64,000 nucleotides of DNA from Codonopsis lanceolata. Its lineage: Eukaryota; Streptophyta; Magnoliopsida; Asterales; Campanulaceae. Position numbers and translations under genes: made by a program. A model generated the notes under the pieces. That model saw only the letters and a program-made list of their open reading frames with translations, searched no databases and was not told where the DNA came from. Positions within the stretch are counted from its first letter, which is position 1; each line of letters opens with the position of its first letter. The stretch covers positions 10,114,767 to 10,178,766 of the forward strand of contig CM028382.1 of the NCBI GenBank assembly GCA_013146195.2, given 5' to 3'. This document shows positions 44,060 to 55,995 of this stretch, one piece after another.

Positions 44060-47000
44060 ATGGCGTCCCTACCTCTCACCTCCTCCATCAATTTATCTTT
44101 CCGATCACACGCCACCGCTGCCTCCACCACCAGCTGTAAACCCCGTTTTTTAAAACAATCCCCACCGTTAAATCTTCACAGATCCAACGGTCATAACCGA
44201 TCCCATTTCCAGTCATGTAGCTTCACTCCTCTGTTACTCCCAAAGCTAAATTCACTACGTACAAATTCAAGAAGTGGGCGCCTCACCGTCAAAGCCACCG
44301 CCACCACCGACGTAGTCCCGGTCAAACCAGACCCGGTCCCACAACCATGGCAAGGTGCCGCCATGAAGCCACTGATAGCCTCCATCGCCACGGGAATTAT
44401 CCTCTGGTTTATTCCCACACCGGCCGGTGTCACCAAAGAAGCCTGGCAATTGCTCTCAATTTTCCTTGCAACCATCGTCGGAATCATCACCCAACCTCTC
44501 CCCCTCGGTGCCGTCGCCTTAATGGGCTTAGGTGCCTGCGTTTTAACCAAAACCCTAACCTTCGCCGCTGCTTTCTCCGCATTCGGCGACCCTATCCCGT
44601 GGCTAATTGCCTTGGCTTTCTTCTTCGCCAGAGGCTTCATCAAAACTGGCTTAGGTAACCGAATTGCCTACCAATTCGTCTCATTATTTGGTAGCTCGTC
44701 GTTAGGTTTGGGTTACAGTTTGGTTTTCAGTGAAGCTCTGTTAGCTCCGGCGATCCCGTCGGTTTCTGCTAGAGCCGGTGGGATTTTCCTGCCGTTGGTG
44801 AAATCACTTTGTGTTGCCTGCGGCAGTAACGTCGGCGACGGCACGGAGCATAAACTAGGTTCGTGGTTGATGTTGACATGCTTTCAGACGTCTGTAATTA
44901 GTTCATCGATGTTCCTGACGGCAATGGCGGCGAATCCGTTGAGTGCGAATTTGACATTTAATACAATTAAGCAGACAATTGGGTGGACAGACTGGGCGAG
45001 GGCAGCGATTGTGCCGGGGTTGGTGTCGTTGATTGTGGTCCCGTTGCTGTTGTATATAATCTATCCACCTTCGGTGAAGAGTAGCCCCGATGCTCCTAAG
45101 CTTGCTAAGGAGAAGTTGGAGAAGATGGGTCCCATGTCTAAGAATGAGATTACCATGGCCGGAACTTTGCTTCTTACGGTATGATTTCATAACCCCTTCA
45201 TTGATATGATTGTTTAGATCTTCGTTAAATTTGATCTGAATTTGAGAATTAATAATTGAATTAATAACAGGATTCATAAAGTTCAAACAAAATTTGGGAA
45301 CTAATAGTTGAATCTATAACATAACTGCCAGTTCAGACTTCGTGTAGTTGCCATTGATATCAGTATTTATAGTGGAATTTACAATGAATTCAGGAATCTA
45401 TAGTTGAATATATAACATCATTGCTCATCTAGAGCTCTACTTTATAGTGTTGCCATTGATATTAAATCATTGGCAAAAATTTGAGTAAGACGGTCTTACG
45501 GATATTTTTTGGAAGACGGATCTTTTCTGTCGTATGAAAATTAAGATCCGTAAGACCGTGTATTACGGAGACCCACTCTTAATCATTATACTTATTATGT
45601 CAACTATTTGTTAAGACATGTTTGTCATCTGCTTTTTCGATTTTAATTGTAACCAAGTGACTGGGTGAGTGTCATATACAGTATGGTTTACTGAAAGAAA
45701 CTCGTTTGAATTTGAACTTTTCCTTGATGATAGCATTAATTTCATATTGTTCTAGAATGGTTTCGTAGAAATGTTATTGATAAATAGCTAGAAGGGTGGC
45801 CCTTGATTTTACATTTGAACAAATTGAACATAATGAAAGTTAAAATTCATCCGGTCATCTCTAGCTAATTTCTTGGGGCACGTAGAGAGTGCTCTAAGGG
45901 TGGAGTTTCAATGGGAATTCATGTTCTTATACATGAACATGAAGTTGTAGTAAGCTTCCTCTATTCCAAAACAATAGTTTATTACTTCCTCTGTTTTCAA
46001 ATAATCGTCATCTTTGACCCAGTACACGTTTAAGAAAAAGTAATTGACTGTATTATAATTATTGGTGTAAGGTGTGGTTTTCTCTAATCCTCTTGAACAT
46101 GTGGTCATAATTACAGTAAGTAGAAAAAATAAGGGTTAAGTGGTAAAAGTGTTTTCTATAAAGGAAAGTTTTGAAAGAAGACAGTTATTTTGGAACGGAC
46201 AAAAAATAAAGGAGGACAATTGTTTAGAAACGGAGGGAGTATTTTTGTAAAAAATAGTTCAATTTTTGAATTTGGACCTAGAACCTTACATTTTATTTTT
46301 CAATTATTTTTCTTCATTAAAACATGGCATTTCTATAATATATTACAAAAATAGTTGTCATGTTAGTGTGAATTTTAGGAAATAGTTTGACTTGTCAAAT
46401 GGGACTATTTTTCCCATCCATGTAAGGACTACTAGTTTGGTAATCACTTGGGGATGTAGGCGCTTTTAGTTAGCTAGATTGGCCATAATTTTAGTGGCAC
46501 CACCAATGCTATCCAATCTCTTGCTTGTAAATGTAAACGAGTATGTGGAATTATAGAGTCAAGGATAGTGAGGGATTGGTTGTATACGTTTGTGTACAAA
46601 GGACGTGTCACCTATTTTGACACTTTTATTTATATATCTAACTTATCAAACAAAAAAGTTTTAGCACCAAAGAACATCATTGGTAACAACAGGTTGTATG
46701 GTGATGCTCTAACTATGACTTTGGTTCATGCGTATAGCTGATTCATCCAGCTTAGTTTGGAGATGCTTCTTTGCCATCTTATTATGTACAATTAAACTTA
46801 AGCTATCTACTAACAAATTAATGATAATTCACTTTCCAAATAAATGATTGTAACATCTGCCTATCCAATCAACCTTAGATTCTATGACTACTCCCCATGC
46901 TTCTTTGCAAGACTTGCCTATGTAGATACAACAAACTTTCTCGTGTAATGACTAATGAAACCCTAATAAATGGTGATAGGCTAAATATGAACTTGATAAT

Positions 47001-48019
47001 CCATGTGCCATATGGTGTAGTGAGTACATTTTGTGTTCATAAATAATTTTGCATCCCTTGTGTTTGAGTTTCTGGGATGCTCACGTCCCTCGTCTTGGTA
47101 ACAAAATCCAGTTATTTTCATAGCTATACTTTCTTGAAAATTTTAAAATCAGGGTATGGAGGAGCAGATAGGATGTAGGACATTTATATAACATTATGAA
47201 TGATTCGACAATACAGGATTGTATCACTTTTCAAGTATTCCTCTAGAGAAGGAAATTCTAATCCCCTTAGTTCTATGTATCAGGTTGGGCTCTGGATATT
47301 TGGAGGAATGCTCAATGTGGATGCTGTTACTGCCGCTATTCTTGGGTTGTCTGTCCTGCTTATTACCGGAGTTGTGACATGGAAGGAATGCTTAGGTGAA
47401 TCTGTTGCATGGGACACCCTCACTTGGTTTGCAGCCCTCATTGCCATGGCTGGTTATCTAAACAAATACGGACTCATCTCTTGGTTTAGTCAAACTGTAG
47501 TCAAGGTATGTCCTTGTCTTACTTTAACTTTCTTTGCCATTACGTCATTAGTTGGCATATAAAATTTAGGTTGACTAAATTATATCCTATTCAGAATTTG
47601 AACTTAAGAAACATACTCCAATTTAAGAGGACTAATTTCATTTTCTCTGTTTGCAGTTTGTTGGCGGGCTAGGTCTCTCATGGCAGGCATCCTTCGGCAT
47701 TCTTGTTCTTCTATATTTCTACTCCCATTACTTTTTTGCAAGTGGAGCCGCTCACATTGGGGCCATGTTCACTGCCTTCTTGTCTGTTGCAAGTGCACTA
47801 GGTACTCCACCATACTTGGGAGCAATGGTACTCTCCTTCCTGTCCAACATCATGGGTGGCTTAACACATTATGGAATTGGATCAGCACCCGTATTCTATG
47901 GCGCAAACTATGTTCCCCTCGCCAAGTGGTGGGGCTATGGTTTCATCATCTCCATTGTCAACCTCATTATCTGGCTTGGCGTGGGAGGTGTTTGGTGGAA
48001 GTTCCTCGGTTTGTGGTAG
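44060..48019 (+). CDS. DIT1: Plastid 2-oxoglutarate/malate translocator (DASS family)
   Basis: Three exons (44060-45178, 47284-47505, 47657-48019) join in frame with GT-AG introns to give 567 residues, matching the known ~563-569 length. Residues 1-80 are Ser/Thr/Arg rich without acidic residues, ending near LTVKATA, a typical chloroplast transit peptide. From residue ~103 there are a dozen hydrophobic segments of the DASS (SLC13-like) family, with conserved TQPLPLGAVALMGLGA, DPIPWLIALAFFFARGFIKT, FSEALLAPAIPSVSARAGGI, the SHYFFASGAAHIGAMFTAF stretch and GGLTHYGIGSAPVFYGANYV. The protein sits in the inner chloroplast envelope. It imports 2-oxoglutarate for ammonia assimilation in exchange for malate, working with the glutamate/malate carrier DiT2 in photorespiration. 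DiT2 is the main alternative, but length and motifs favour DiT1. Intron 1 (2.1 kb) holds two miniature elements. Confidence 0.92.
45488..45587. repeat. GTAAGACGG-type inverted repeat in DIT1 intron 1
   Basis: About 100 bp with inverted arms, gtaagacggtcttacggat and atccgtaagaccgtgtatta. Member of the dispersed family at 31255. Confidence 0.6.
45985..46239. mobile_element. Stowaway MITE in DIT1 intron 1
   Basis: Ends CTTCCTCTGTTTTCAAATAA and TTGTTTAGAAACGGAGGGAG, flanked by TA on both sides. Confidence 0.75.
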
Positions 48020-48952
48020 AGGATGATCCTGGTTAGCTTTTAGGTCAATTTGCCGATTCCAAATTTCAGTAAAGTTTCTCCCTTTTGTTTTGCCGCTGGT
48101 AGGATCTTTCAAATCCTTAATGTTGAGGCAACTTTTTGTTACGATTCTTTATATTGGAAATAAGTTTTGGTGGCTTTAGTGGAGATCTTAATTTGTAGGT
48201 AAAGTTGGTATACACATGACATGGGACTTATTTTTAGCATAATGTTAAAACTTTGTACCCAATTTTTGTGCATGGCATGTAAAACTCTGCCCAGAATTTA
48301 TTAGTGGTTAGAGTGATTATTGTCGAGTGTTGTTTTCCTTTGCTTTGCTTCAAGTTTTTATATGTTGGTGGTTTATGAAGATCTCTATATGGGAGATCCA
48401 CCCTTGATCCTTCTTCCCCTCCCCTGCACCAAAGTCTGTCAATGGATTGGATTTTGGTCAATCTGAATTAGATTCGAAATTTCAGATATGGAATTGTATA
48501 ATAGTCCAATAATCCCAATTCGATAATCTATTTATTAGCGGATTATATATGAATTTACTTATATTCCGATCCATTAAGAACCCTATCCGATCCAAAATAA
48601 CATATTTATTATTATACATATACATAATATACACAATTATGTATATCTTCCTCCTTTTTCATATTCTCATTGTTTTTTATCTATAAATCTCTATTTCAAA
48701 TCGGATCGAATATTTAATAGGATATGTTAACTAGTAACGGATTCGAATATGTATTGAATATACACTTGATTAGTCGGGTTATTGGATCATATTGGTCATA
48801 TAATGTTTTGAATCGGGTTCGAATATACTTATATCTATACATATATATACTTATTTCTTGGATATGGCATCTTCATGAATTAAGAATTGCACCTGCAAAA
48901 TTTAGGCTTTCTGCAGTTCCTATCTTATTGCAAGGTAGGTGTGTGTGTGTGT

Positions 48953-49003
<51 letters not shown>

Positions 49004-50191
49004 CTTGACTCGAATCCTGTTAAACACCATTTACCTTGAATGAGAGGCGAGGTAATGAAAGAAATTTCTGGTCCTATTTGCCCTCAATTAAGCCACCGTA
49101 TTCACTACAAGGTGGTTTTGTTGAGATTTAGTAGTGTCTAAACTGCAATGAAAGATGGAGAGAAGGTGAGCATGACCGTAAACTTCGCATTTTGCTCCTA
49201 ATTTGATCACTCTTTTATTTAGGTAATTATCATTTCACTTTCATTTGTCCCGTCATCTATGGAAGTAAGCGTATGCATATGAAAGTTGGATCTCCCCATA
49301 CGTTTAAACGAACCAAGCAACATCAAATCCATCATCGGAACTCCAACGAAGAAGCGAAAGCTCGATTGTTTTTTCAAAAGACCAAAATCTTTAGACGAAG
49401 AATGTATTAGTTTTATTGCATCTTATTGAAAAGAAGGGTTGGATTGGAAGTAATGAAACTTCATTGATGGAGTATATGATGAAAGGGCACACCTCTCCCT
49501 CGACAACACCATGTAAACTACTCCCTCCCCGTATTTAACTAAGTGTCATATTTAACTCGACACACAGATTAAGAAAAATTAATTAATTTTATGGTGTGTT
49601 ATATTTTTATACCATACCCATGCGAACCATGAAATGTGGGATCCATCAACTAAAGTAAGAAGAAAATAAAGGGTATGATGGTAAAAACAACTTCTAAAAT
49701 ACGAGAGATTAGAATGTGGACTCTTTTTTTTTTTTTGCAACAATTTGAAGAAAAAAAAAGGTTTGACTTTTTTTAAGGAAGAGGTGACCGTTTGATTTGG
49801 AAGTGCCTCATTTTTGGGGATGTTTGTGAATTGCAACTTCACAAATCTGTCTTGGGTGATGCCATGCGCCCAATTTTGAGCTTTGCTTAGTCATACGTGT
49901 ACTAATGGGAGTTATGTTATATGTGATATAGTTAGTTCGACTGATAGCTGAGTTTGTTCTATATATTATTTATCTTGATTTGATTCTCGTGGTTTGGGAG
50001 ATAATTACTATTTGTAATTGTCTCTACGAAAGCACCAATTGCATTTAGCCTATAATGACCTGAACAAATTATCTTAGCAGCTGAAATTTTTAAAAAAATG
50101 TAAAAAAAAACGTATTTTTGTACTTTGTCAATTGCCACTAACAAATCGATATTAAATAAATATATTAACATATACGAATCGTAACAACAGC
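48020..50191. other. Intergenic, 3' of DIT1
   Basis: No gene seen. It begins with the DIT1 3' untranslated region, followed by AT-rich degenerate text (48430-48870). Half of a Stowaway-like end (ctccctccccgta) lies at 49519. Confidence 0.55.
48939..49003. repeat. Compound (GT)n(CT)n(CA)n microsatellite
   Basis: Three dinucleotide runs directly joined. Confidence 0.95.
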
Positions 50192-50273
50192 GTCGCTTTG
50201 GCCGAGTGGTTAAGGCGCTTGCCTGCTAAGTAAGTGGGGTTTCCCCGCGTGAGTTCGAATCTCACAGGCGACG
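50192..50273 (+). tRNA. tRNA-Ser(GCT), intact
   Basis: An 82-nt class II tRNA with acceptor GTCGCTT/AGGCGAC, A box TGGCCGAGTGGTTAAGG, anticodon loop CTGCTAA (anticodon GCT), a long variable arm (TGGGGTTTCCCCG) and B box GTTCGAATC. A short T run (ATTTTT) about 10 bp downstream can end Pol III transcription. Decodes AGC/AGU. Confidence 0.95.
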
Positions 50274-50499
50274 CTTAGTTCTATTTTTGTGAGTAAGTTT
50301 TTTATTAGTAGTGTAAAAGCCCCTCAAAACATGACACGTTGACACAATTTTGATTTTTATAGATTTTAGTTGGTTATGTGTCACCATCCGTCAGATCGAT
50401 GAAATTTGATTCTTCTAGTAATTTTAAATAAATGATTAATATTTTGATATACTTTCGGTGTTAATTGATTTTGTTTTTGGCACAATACATTTTGTTCTA

Positions 50500-50757
50500 C
50501 TCCTCTGTCTCTAAATTATCGTCCCCCTTTTCTTTTTCATCCGTTCCAAACTAATTATCCAGTTCGAAACTTATCTTTTTAGAATATTATTTTTATTACT
50601 TTACCCTTATTTTTTTCAGCTTATTTTAATTATGGGTCACATACGCATGGGCTTTGAAGAAAACTACACATTAAACTAATATAAATAATCAAGTCAATTG
50701 TTTTTTCTTAATCCGTACGCCGGATCAACTAAGACGATAATTTAAGGACGAAATGAG
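50500..50757. mobile_element. Stowaway MITE
   Basis: Inverted ends CTCCTCTGTCTCTAAATTAT and ATAATTTAAGGACGAAATGAG between TA dinucleotides. Confidence 0.75.
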
Positions 50758-51149
50758 TACTTAATATCAATCGAATGAAAATGACTTATATATTGTTTTC
50801 TTATTATTCTAAAGTTTTTAGTTACTAAAATACTAAATAGATCTAAAAAAGACATAAAATTTTAGTTACTACAATACTACATCCGTCCAAAATAAATGTG
50901 TTTAGTACCTAATTTGCACACAGATTAAAAAGTTTATAAAAAGACGGTTATTCCATATTTAAGTCACCCCTCTATTTCTAAATAATTGTCCCCCTTTCTT
51001 TATTTGTCTGTTCCAAAATAATTATCTTCTTAAAAAAACATTTTTGTCACTTTACCCTTACTTTTTCTATCTACTTAAATTATGAACACATGATCAAATG
51101 TATTAAATAAATTCACACATTGTACCAATATTTATAATACATTTAGGTA

Positions 51150-51470
51150 TGGGAATTGCGTGGGTTGGGTCAAGTATGGTCGAGATGGGTAACGGATTGA
51201 AGTGGGTCGGAACCCATTACCGCTCAAATATCAAACATGTCAAAATGGATCGGGTTAAAACGAATCGCCTCGTCTTAACCCAGATTTTCCATAAAAATCC
51301 ATACATTTATAGAGTAAAAGGGTCAAAATGGGTATCGGGTTCGACCAACTTTAACCCAACCCATTAATATTTTTTATCGAAATGAGGTTACCCATTTCAA
51401 CCCAAAAATATTAACATGTTGGGTTAGGTCGGGTAATTTTCAGGGTGGGTTAAAGAGTTTCGAGTTGTAA
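51150..51470. repeat. Degenerate AACCCGACCC-type repeat
   Basis: Irregular gggttgggtc / aacccatt words, as at 30010 and 33290. Confidence 0.55.
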
Positions 51471-51474
51471 TTAT

Positions 51475-52255
51475 CAGTGTTTAAAACTCTCCGCCTAGGC
51501 GCCTCTCCACCATCGTGAGTTTCTAAGTCGCCGCCTAATCGGTCAAGTCGGCGCCTACGCCAAATCCCACCGACCTTAATTTATTTTTGTAGCTTTGATT
51601 TTGTGGCGTGCGGTGACCGGAGAAGGAAATGGGTGTGGTAATGGTGAGGAAGAGAGGGAGGTAGAAAGAAAAGGGGGTTGATTTTGTGAATATTCGATGG
51701 GCTGAGAGAGATAATAGATTATAGGGTTAGATTTAGGAGGAAAGAGATTGGATGATGAAAAAATAAGGAGAGTCGGTCTTCCGGAGAGAGAGAGAAGAAA
51801 AAAAAGAAAGGAAGAAAAAATGGTTGCCGGTCTGCCAGATAGAGAGAAGAAAGAAGAGGAAAAAAAGATGAAGAAGAAGAGGGCTATCTCAGGACTCAGA
51901 ATTTAGAATGATGAGGGATTAGGGAGGATATGTTAGACTGTGGGTTGTAGGGATAGTAGGTAGGTGGAGTAATATTTTTTTTTTGTTTTTAGTTATAAAC
52001 TTAGTTGGTTTATTGATTTGGGGTTGTTGGAAATTGTGATTAGTGGTAGATTTGTATATTTTTGTTTATTTTACAAATATAAACAAGTGTTTTATAAAAT
52101 GACAAATATATATAAAAAATTAAATTTGTAGTCAATGTGTTTGATCTTTGATGTAAATTATAAAAAAAAATGGTAATTATGTCTTAATTCTAGGCCTCGA
52201 CTAGTCCCCTAGACGCTAAGCATTAGTGTGATGCCTAACGATTTTTAAAACCTTG
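51475..52255. mobile_element. hAT-type non-autonomous element (781 bp), CTAGGCG family
   Basis: Ends CAGTGTTTAAAACTCTCCGC and CGATTTTTAAAACCTTG. Perfect 8-bp duplication GTAATTAT (51467-51474 and 52256-52263). The interior shares sequence, inverted, with 37618-38177 (for example the gacgccgacttgg / gtcggcgcctacg area). It contains a purine-rich GA tract (51780-51900). Confidence 0.85.
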
Positions 52256-52905
52256 GTAATTATCAGACTCAAATATAATTAATTATTTTTTATTAACGGT
52301 GTGATGCATCAAAAATAACGATTATTTGAAAACGGAGGAGGTACAATTATTGAAGAGGAGTACAACAAATTTTTGTTTTTTAAAACGGTACCGTTTGAGT
52401 TATGAACCTTTGAATTGGTCCTCTTAAGTTGGGAGAATAGTTTATAATTTGGTTTAGAGCTTTTCACCGACTTACCTACCATTGGAGATGCTCTCATGGA
52501 AGAAGAATGATTAAAGGTGTCATCTTATATAATGGTGATGTCAATATTATATAGAAGATGTTGATATCTGAGTTGAAGAAAATACAGTTACACATGTTAG
52601 TGTGTGTTAGTTAGTTATGGCATGAATTATAATTAATATTTATATAAATTCTAAAGGTCAAATGATTTAGAGAAGCACTCAACTCATGGATCTGCCAACT
52701 GAAATGAGTGTTTCCTTTGTCTTTTTCTATAACTAAATTGCATGACCTTATTTTGATGACATTTGCAATAATCATTTTCTTTTAATCTTTTTTTAAACCT
52801 TGATGTTAATTAATGGAAATGGAAGTGGTAGGTTTACATGGTTTATAATAAACTTTATCCACCGTCAAAGAGTTTATGTTTAAAAAGCCTAATTATTAAC
52901 TAGTA

Positions 52906-53163
52906 CTCCTTCTATTTTAAAATTATAGTCTCGATTGACCTGGTACATGGTTAAAAAAACATATTTGAATGAATTATTAATATTAGTTTGATGTATAGTT
53001 TACTTTTAAAGTTTATGTGTATGTGGCTCATAATTAAAGTATGATGAAAAAGTAAGGGTAAAGTGGTAAACGTGTTATTCTAAAAAGAAAATTTTCAAAT
53101 AAGACAATTATTTTGGGACTGACGAAAAAGGAAAGTATGATAATAATTTTGGGACGGATGGAG
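52906..53163. mobile_element. Stowaway MITE
   Basis: Ends CTCCTTCTATTTTAAAATTA and AATAATTTTGGGACGGATGGAG, bounded by TA. Confidence 0.75.
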
Positions 53164-53334
53164 TATTATAGTTGATCATAATTACAATAATGTTTGATCA
53201 AACACAATTAATATATTAATATCAAATGTGGAGGGTAATGTTGAAATGATTTGGAGATTGTAATTTTTTTTAATATAAACTCTTAAAATAAAACATCCTA
53301 AAATAGTATAGTAAACTATTTGGCTGGAACAAAT

Positions 53335-53540
53335 TGTAGAAACTGATAAAGTTTAGGAATAATGACATAGTTTTTCCATTAATAATGTGAACATATAAAT
53401 AGGAGTACAATACTTACTACATAAGTTTAACTTAGAGAGTCTAAATACAAAAGGGACTAGGAAACCTAAATACAAGCAAATTAGGAAAAAATAAACTAAA
53501 GATAATTATAATATATTACAAATATATTATATTCTCTTAT
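53335..53540 (-). repeat. LTR, 3' copy (left)
   Basis: Aligns with 55785-55990 at roughly nine bases in ten. Starts tgtagaaactgataaag in plus orientation. Confidence 0.8.
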
Positions 53541-53569
53541 ATGCCCCCGCAAGATAGATCATTGCGAGG

Positions 53570-55220
53570 AAAGACCAATCTTGTGAAGAAGATGCTGACA
53601 GCCCGCGAGTTGACAATGTGAGGGAGTGGTCGGTGATCTTGTCTTCCGAGGAGGTCGGGTTTGAATGTGAGGGAGTGGTTGGCGAGCTAGCAAGGGAGGG
53701 GTTTCCGGCGAGCTGGTGAGAGTCGGGTTTGCCGATGAGACCTTGAGTTGCTCGAGGAGCGAATAGTTAAGGGAGGACGTCGGCGAGCTGGTGAAAGCTG
53801 GGTTTGGCTGAGGAGTCCTCGAGGAGCGAGCTGTTGAGGGAGGGATCTTCGCCAAGCTGTGAGGAAAGGGTCTTCGGCGAGCTGGTGAGGGAGGGGTCTT
53901 CGGCGAGCTCGTAAGAGTCGGGTTTATCAAGGAGTCCTTAAGTTGCTCGAGGAGCAAACTGGTGAAGGCGGAGTCTTCGACGAGCTGGTAAGAGCCGGGT
54001 TTGCCAAGGAAACCTTGAGTTTCTCGAGGAGTGAGCAGTTGAGGGAGGACGTCGGCGCCGAGCTGGTAAAAGTCGAGTTTGCCGAGGAGTCCTTGAGTTG
54101 CTCGAAAAGCGAGCAGTGGAGGGAAGGTGTCGGTGAGCTGGTGAGAGCCATGTTTTCCGAGGAGTCCTCGAGTTGCTCATGGAGCGAGTTGGTGAGGGAG
54201 GGGTCTTTGGAGAACTGGTGAGGGAAGGGTCTTCGGCGAGCTGGTGAGAGTCGGGTTTGCCGAGGATGTCGAAGTTGCTTGAGGAGCGAGAAGTTAAGGG
54301 AGTGCGACGACGAGCTTGTCTTTCGAGGAGGACGAGCTTTGTTTGCCTAGGAAACATGATTTGCTCGAGGAGTGAGCTGTTGAGGGAGGGTGACGGTGAG
54401 CTTGTCTTCTGGGGAGGACGAGCTTGGTTTGTCGAGGAAAACATGATTTGCTCGAGGAGCAAGCTGTTGAGGGAGGGCGTCGGCGAGGTGGTCTTCCGAG
54501 GAGGGCGAGCTTGGTTTGCCGAGGAATCCTGATTTGCTCGAAGAGCAAGCAATTGAAGGAGGGCATCGGTAAGCTAGTCTTCCGAGGAGGGCGAGCTTGG
54601 TTTGCCGAGGAAAACATGATTTTCTCAAGGAGCGAGCTGTTGAGTAAGGACTTCGGCGAGCTAGTGAGAGTCGGGTTTGCCGAGGAGTCCGATCCGGAGT
54701 TGCTCAAGGAGCGAGCTGATTGAGATAAGACGTGAGGTGAGAGGGGCCTCGGCGAGTTGTTGAGAGTCGGGTTTACCAAAAAAGTCCGTGAGTTGCTCGA
54801 GGAACGAGCTGTTGAGTGAGGACTTTAGCGAATTGGTGAGAGCTGGGTTTTTCGAGGAGTCCAGAGTTGCTCGAGGAGCGAGCTGATTGAAGGAGGGCCT
54901 CGCGCGGCGAGCTGGTTAAAGCTGGGTTTGCCAAGGAGTCCTGTGTTGCTCAAGGAGCGAGCTATTGAGTAAGGACTTCAACGAGCTGGTGAGAACCGGG
55001 TTTGCCGAGGAGTCTGAAGTTGCTTGAGGAGCGAGCTGGTTGAGATATGGCGTGAGGTGAGAGGGGCCTCGACGAGCTGGTGAGAATCGGGTCTGCCGAG
55101 GAGTCCGGAGTTGCTCAAGGAGCGGCTGGTTGAGAGAGGGCCTTAGCGAGCTGATTAGAGCTTGGTTTGTTGAGGAATCATTGGGTTTCTCGAGGAGCAA
55201 GTTGTGGAGGGAGGGCGTTG
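53570..55220. repeat. Degenerate tandem array inside the Copia-derived element
   Basis: Recurring words gagttgctcgaggagcgag, cgagctggtgagagtcgggt and gccgaggagtcc appear every ~60-100 bp in one orientation. They keep both strands open in several frames. The resulting Ser/Pro/Arg-rich open frames on both strands are by-products. Confidence 0.8.
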
Positions 55221-55784
55221 GCGAACTTGTCTCTAATCTGCTTGACGTGCCCAGGCATCCCGAGTGGTTGTCGCTTGATCAATGAACGGTGCCAGAGGTG
55301 GGGTGAAGAAGCCGACAAGAGCTCCAAATAATATTTTGTCTCGTCGCATCCTTAGGGGGGGTAGCCGGGTTAGGGTCATGTGTGTTATTGATGATGAGGT
55401 GGTCCTTGATTGACATGATGTGGCCACAAGTTGGGTGAGCATTAGAGTGAGTAAGGGTTTGTCATATAACGCGGGTAGAGGCGGCATGTTGGATCAAGGG
55501 AACCAAGGTTGCAGAAAGGAAGCCGACAAGGGCGCCAAACACAAGTTTGTCTTGTCGGATCCTGGCTAGTAGTGTGGGTTGGGTGTGGGAACATCCTTGG
55601 ATGTTTGAGCATACTTAGAGAGGGTGGTGGGAGTCAGATCAATGGGGTTTTGAACGGTGAGGGTGTTGTTGGCGGTAGCCATGGAGGCGGAAGTTTGGTT
55701 GGCGGCGGCTGTGGTGGGAGGAAGTAAATTTAGGGTTGCGGAAGTTTGGTGGCTTTAGATTTTAAGAGCGAGGCTCTGATACCA

Positions 55785-55990
55785 TGTAGAAACAGATAAA
55801 GTTTAGGAATGATGGTATAGCATTTCCATTGATATTGTGAACATATATATAAGAGTACAACACTTGCTACACAAGTTTAACATAGAGAGTTTAAATACAA
55901 AAGGGATTAGAAAACATAAATACAAATACATTATGAAAGAATAAACTAAAGATAATTACAATATATTACAAATATATTATATTCTATTAT
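55785..55990 (-). repeat. LTR, 5' copy (right)
   Basis: Second LTR, directly next to the primer binding site at 55773-55784. Confidence 0.8.
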
Positions 55991-55995
55991 ACAAA

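Larger units (their letters stand above)
53335..55990 (-). mobile_element. Copia-derived non-autonomous LTR retrotransposon (~2.66 kb)
   Basis: Two ~206-bp LTRs (53335-53540 and 55785-55990). Next to the right LTR is GCTCTGATACCA, the complement of the Copia/tRNA-Met primer site TGGTATCAGAGC, so the element runs on the minus strand. A purine tract (GCGGGGGCA) abuts the left LTR. ACAAA occurs at both outer edges as a likely 5-bp duplication, ambiguous by one base. The 5' interior (about 55230-55700) carries two degenerate copies of a Copia gag motif (RQDKLVFGALVGF-like and RRDKILFGALVGF with TTRDAWAR). The remaining ~1.6 kb is a degenerate tandem array of gaggagtc...gctcgaggagcgagctg units. 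No protease, integrase or reverse transcriptase. Confidence 0.8.

Noticed and set aside
49519..49740. Stowaway element at 49.5 kb
   Set aside because: Only one CTCCCTCC-type end is visible. The matching inverted end was not found.
53559..55487. Many overlapping open frames of 70-200 codons on both strands
   Set aside because: They are by-products of the degenerate tandem array in the Copia-derived element: low-complexity Ser/Pro/Arg or Glu/Arg text with no domain apart from the gag remnant.
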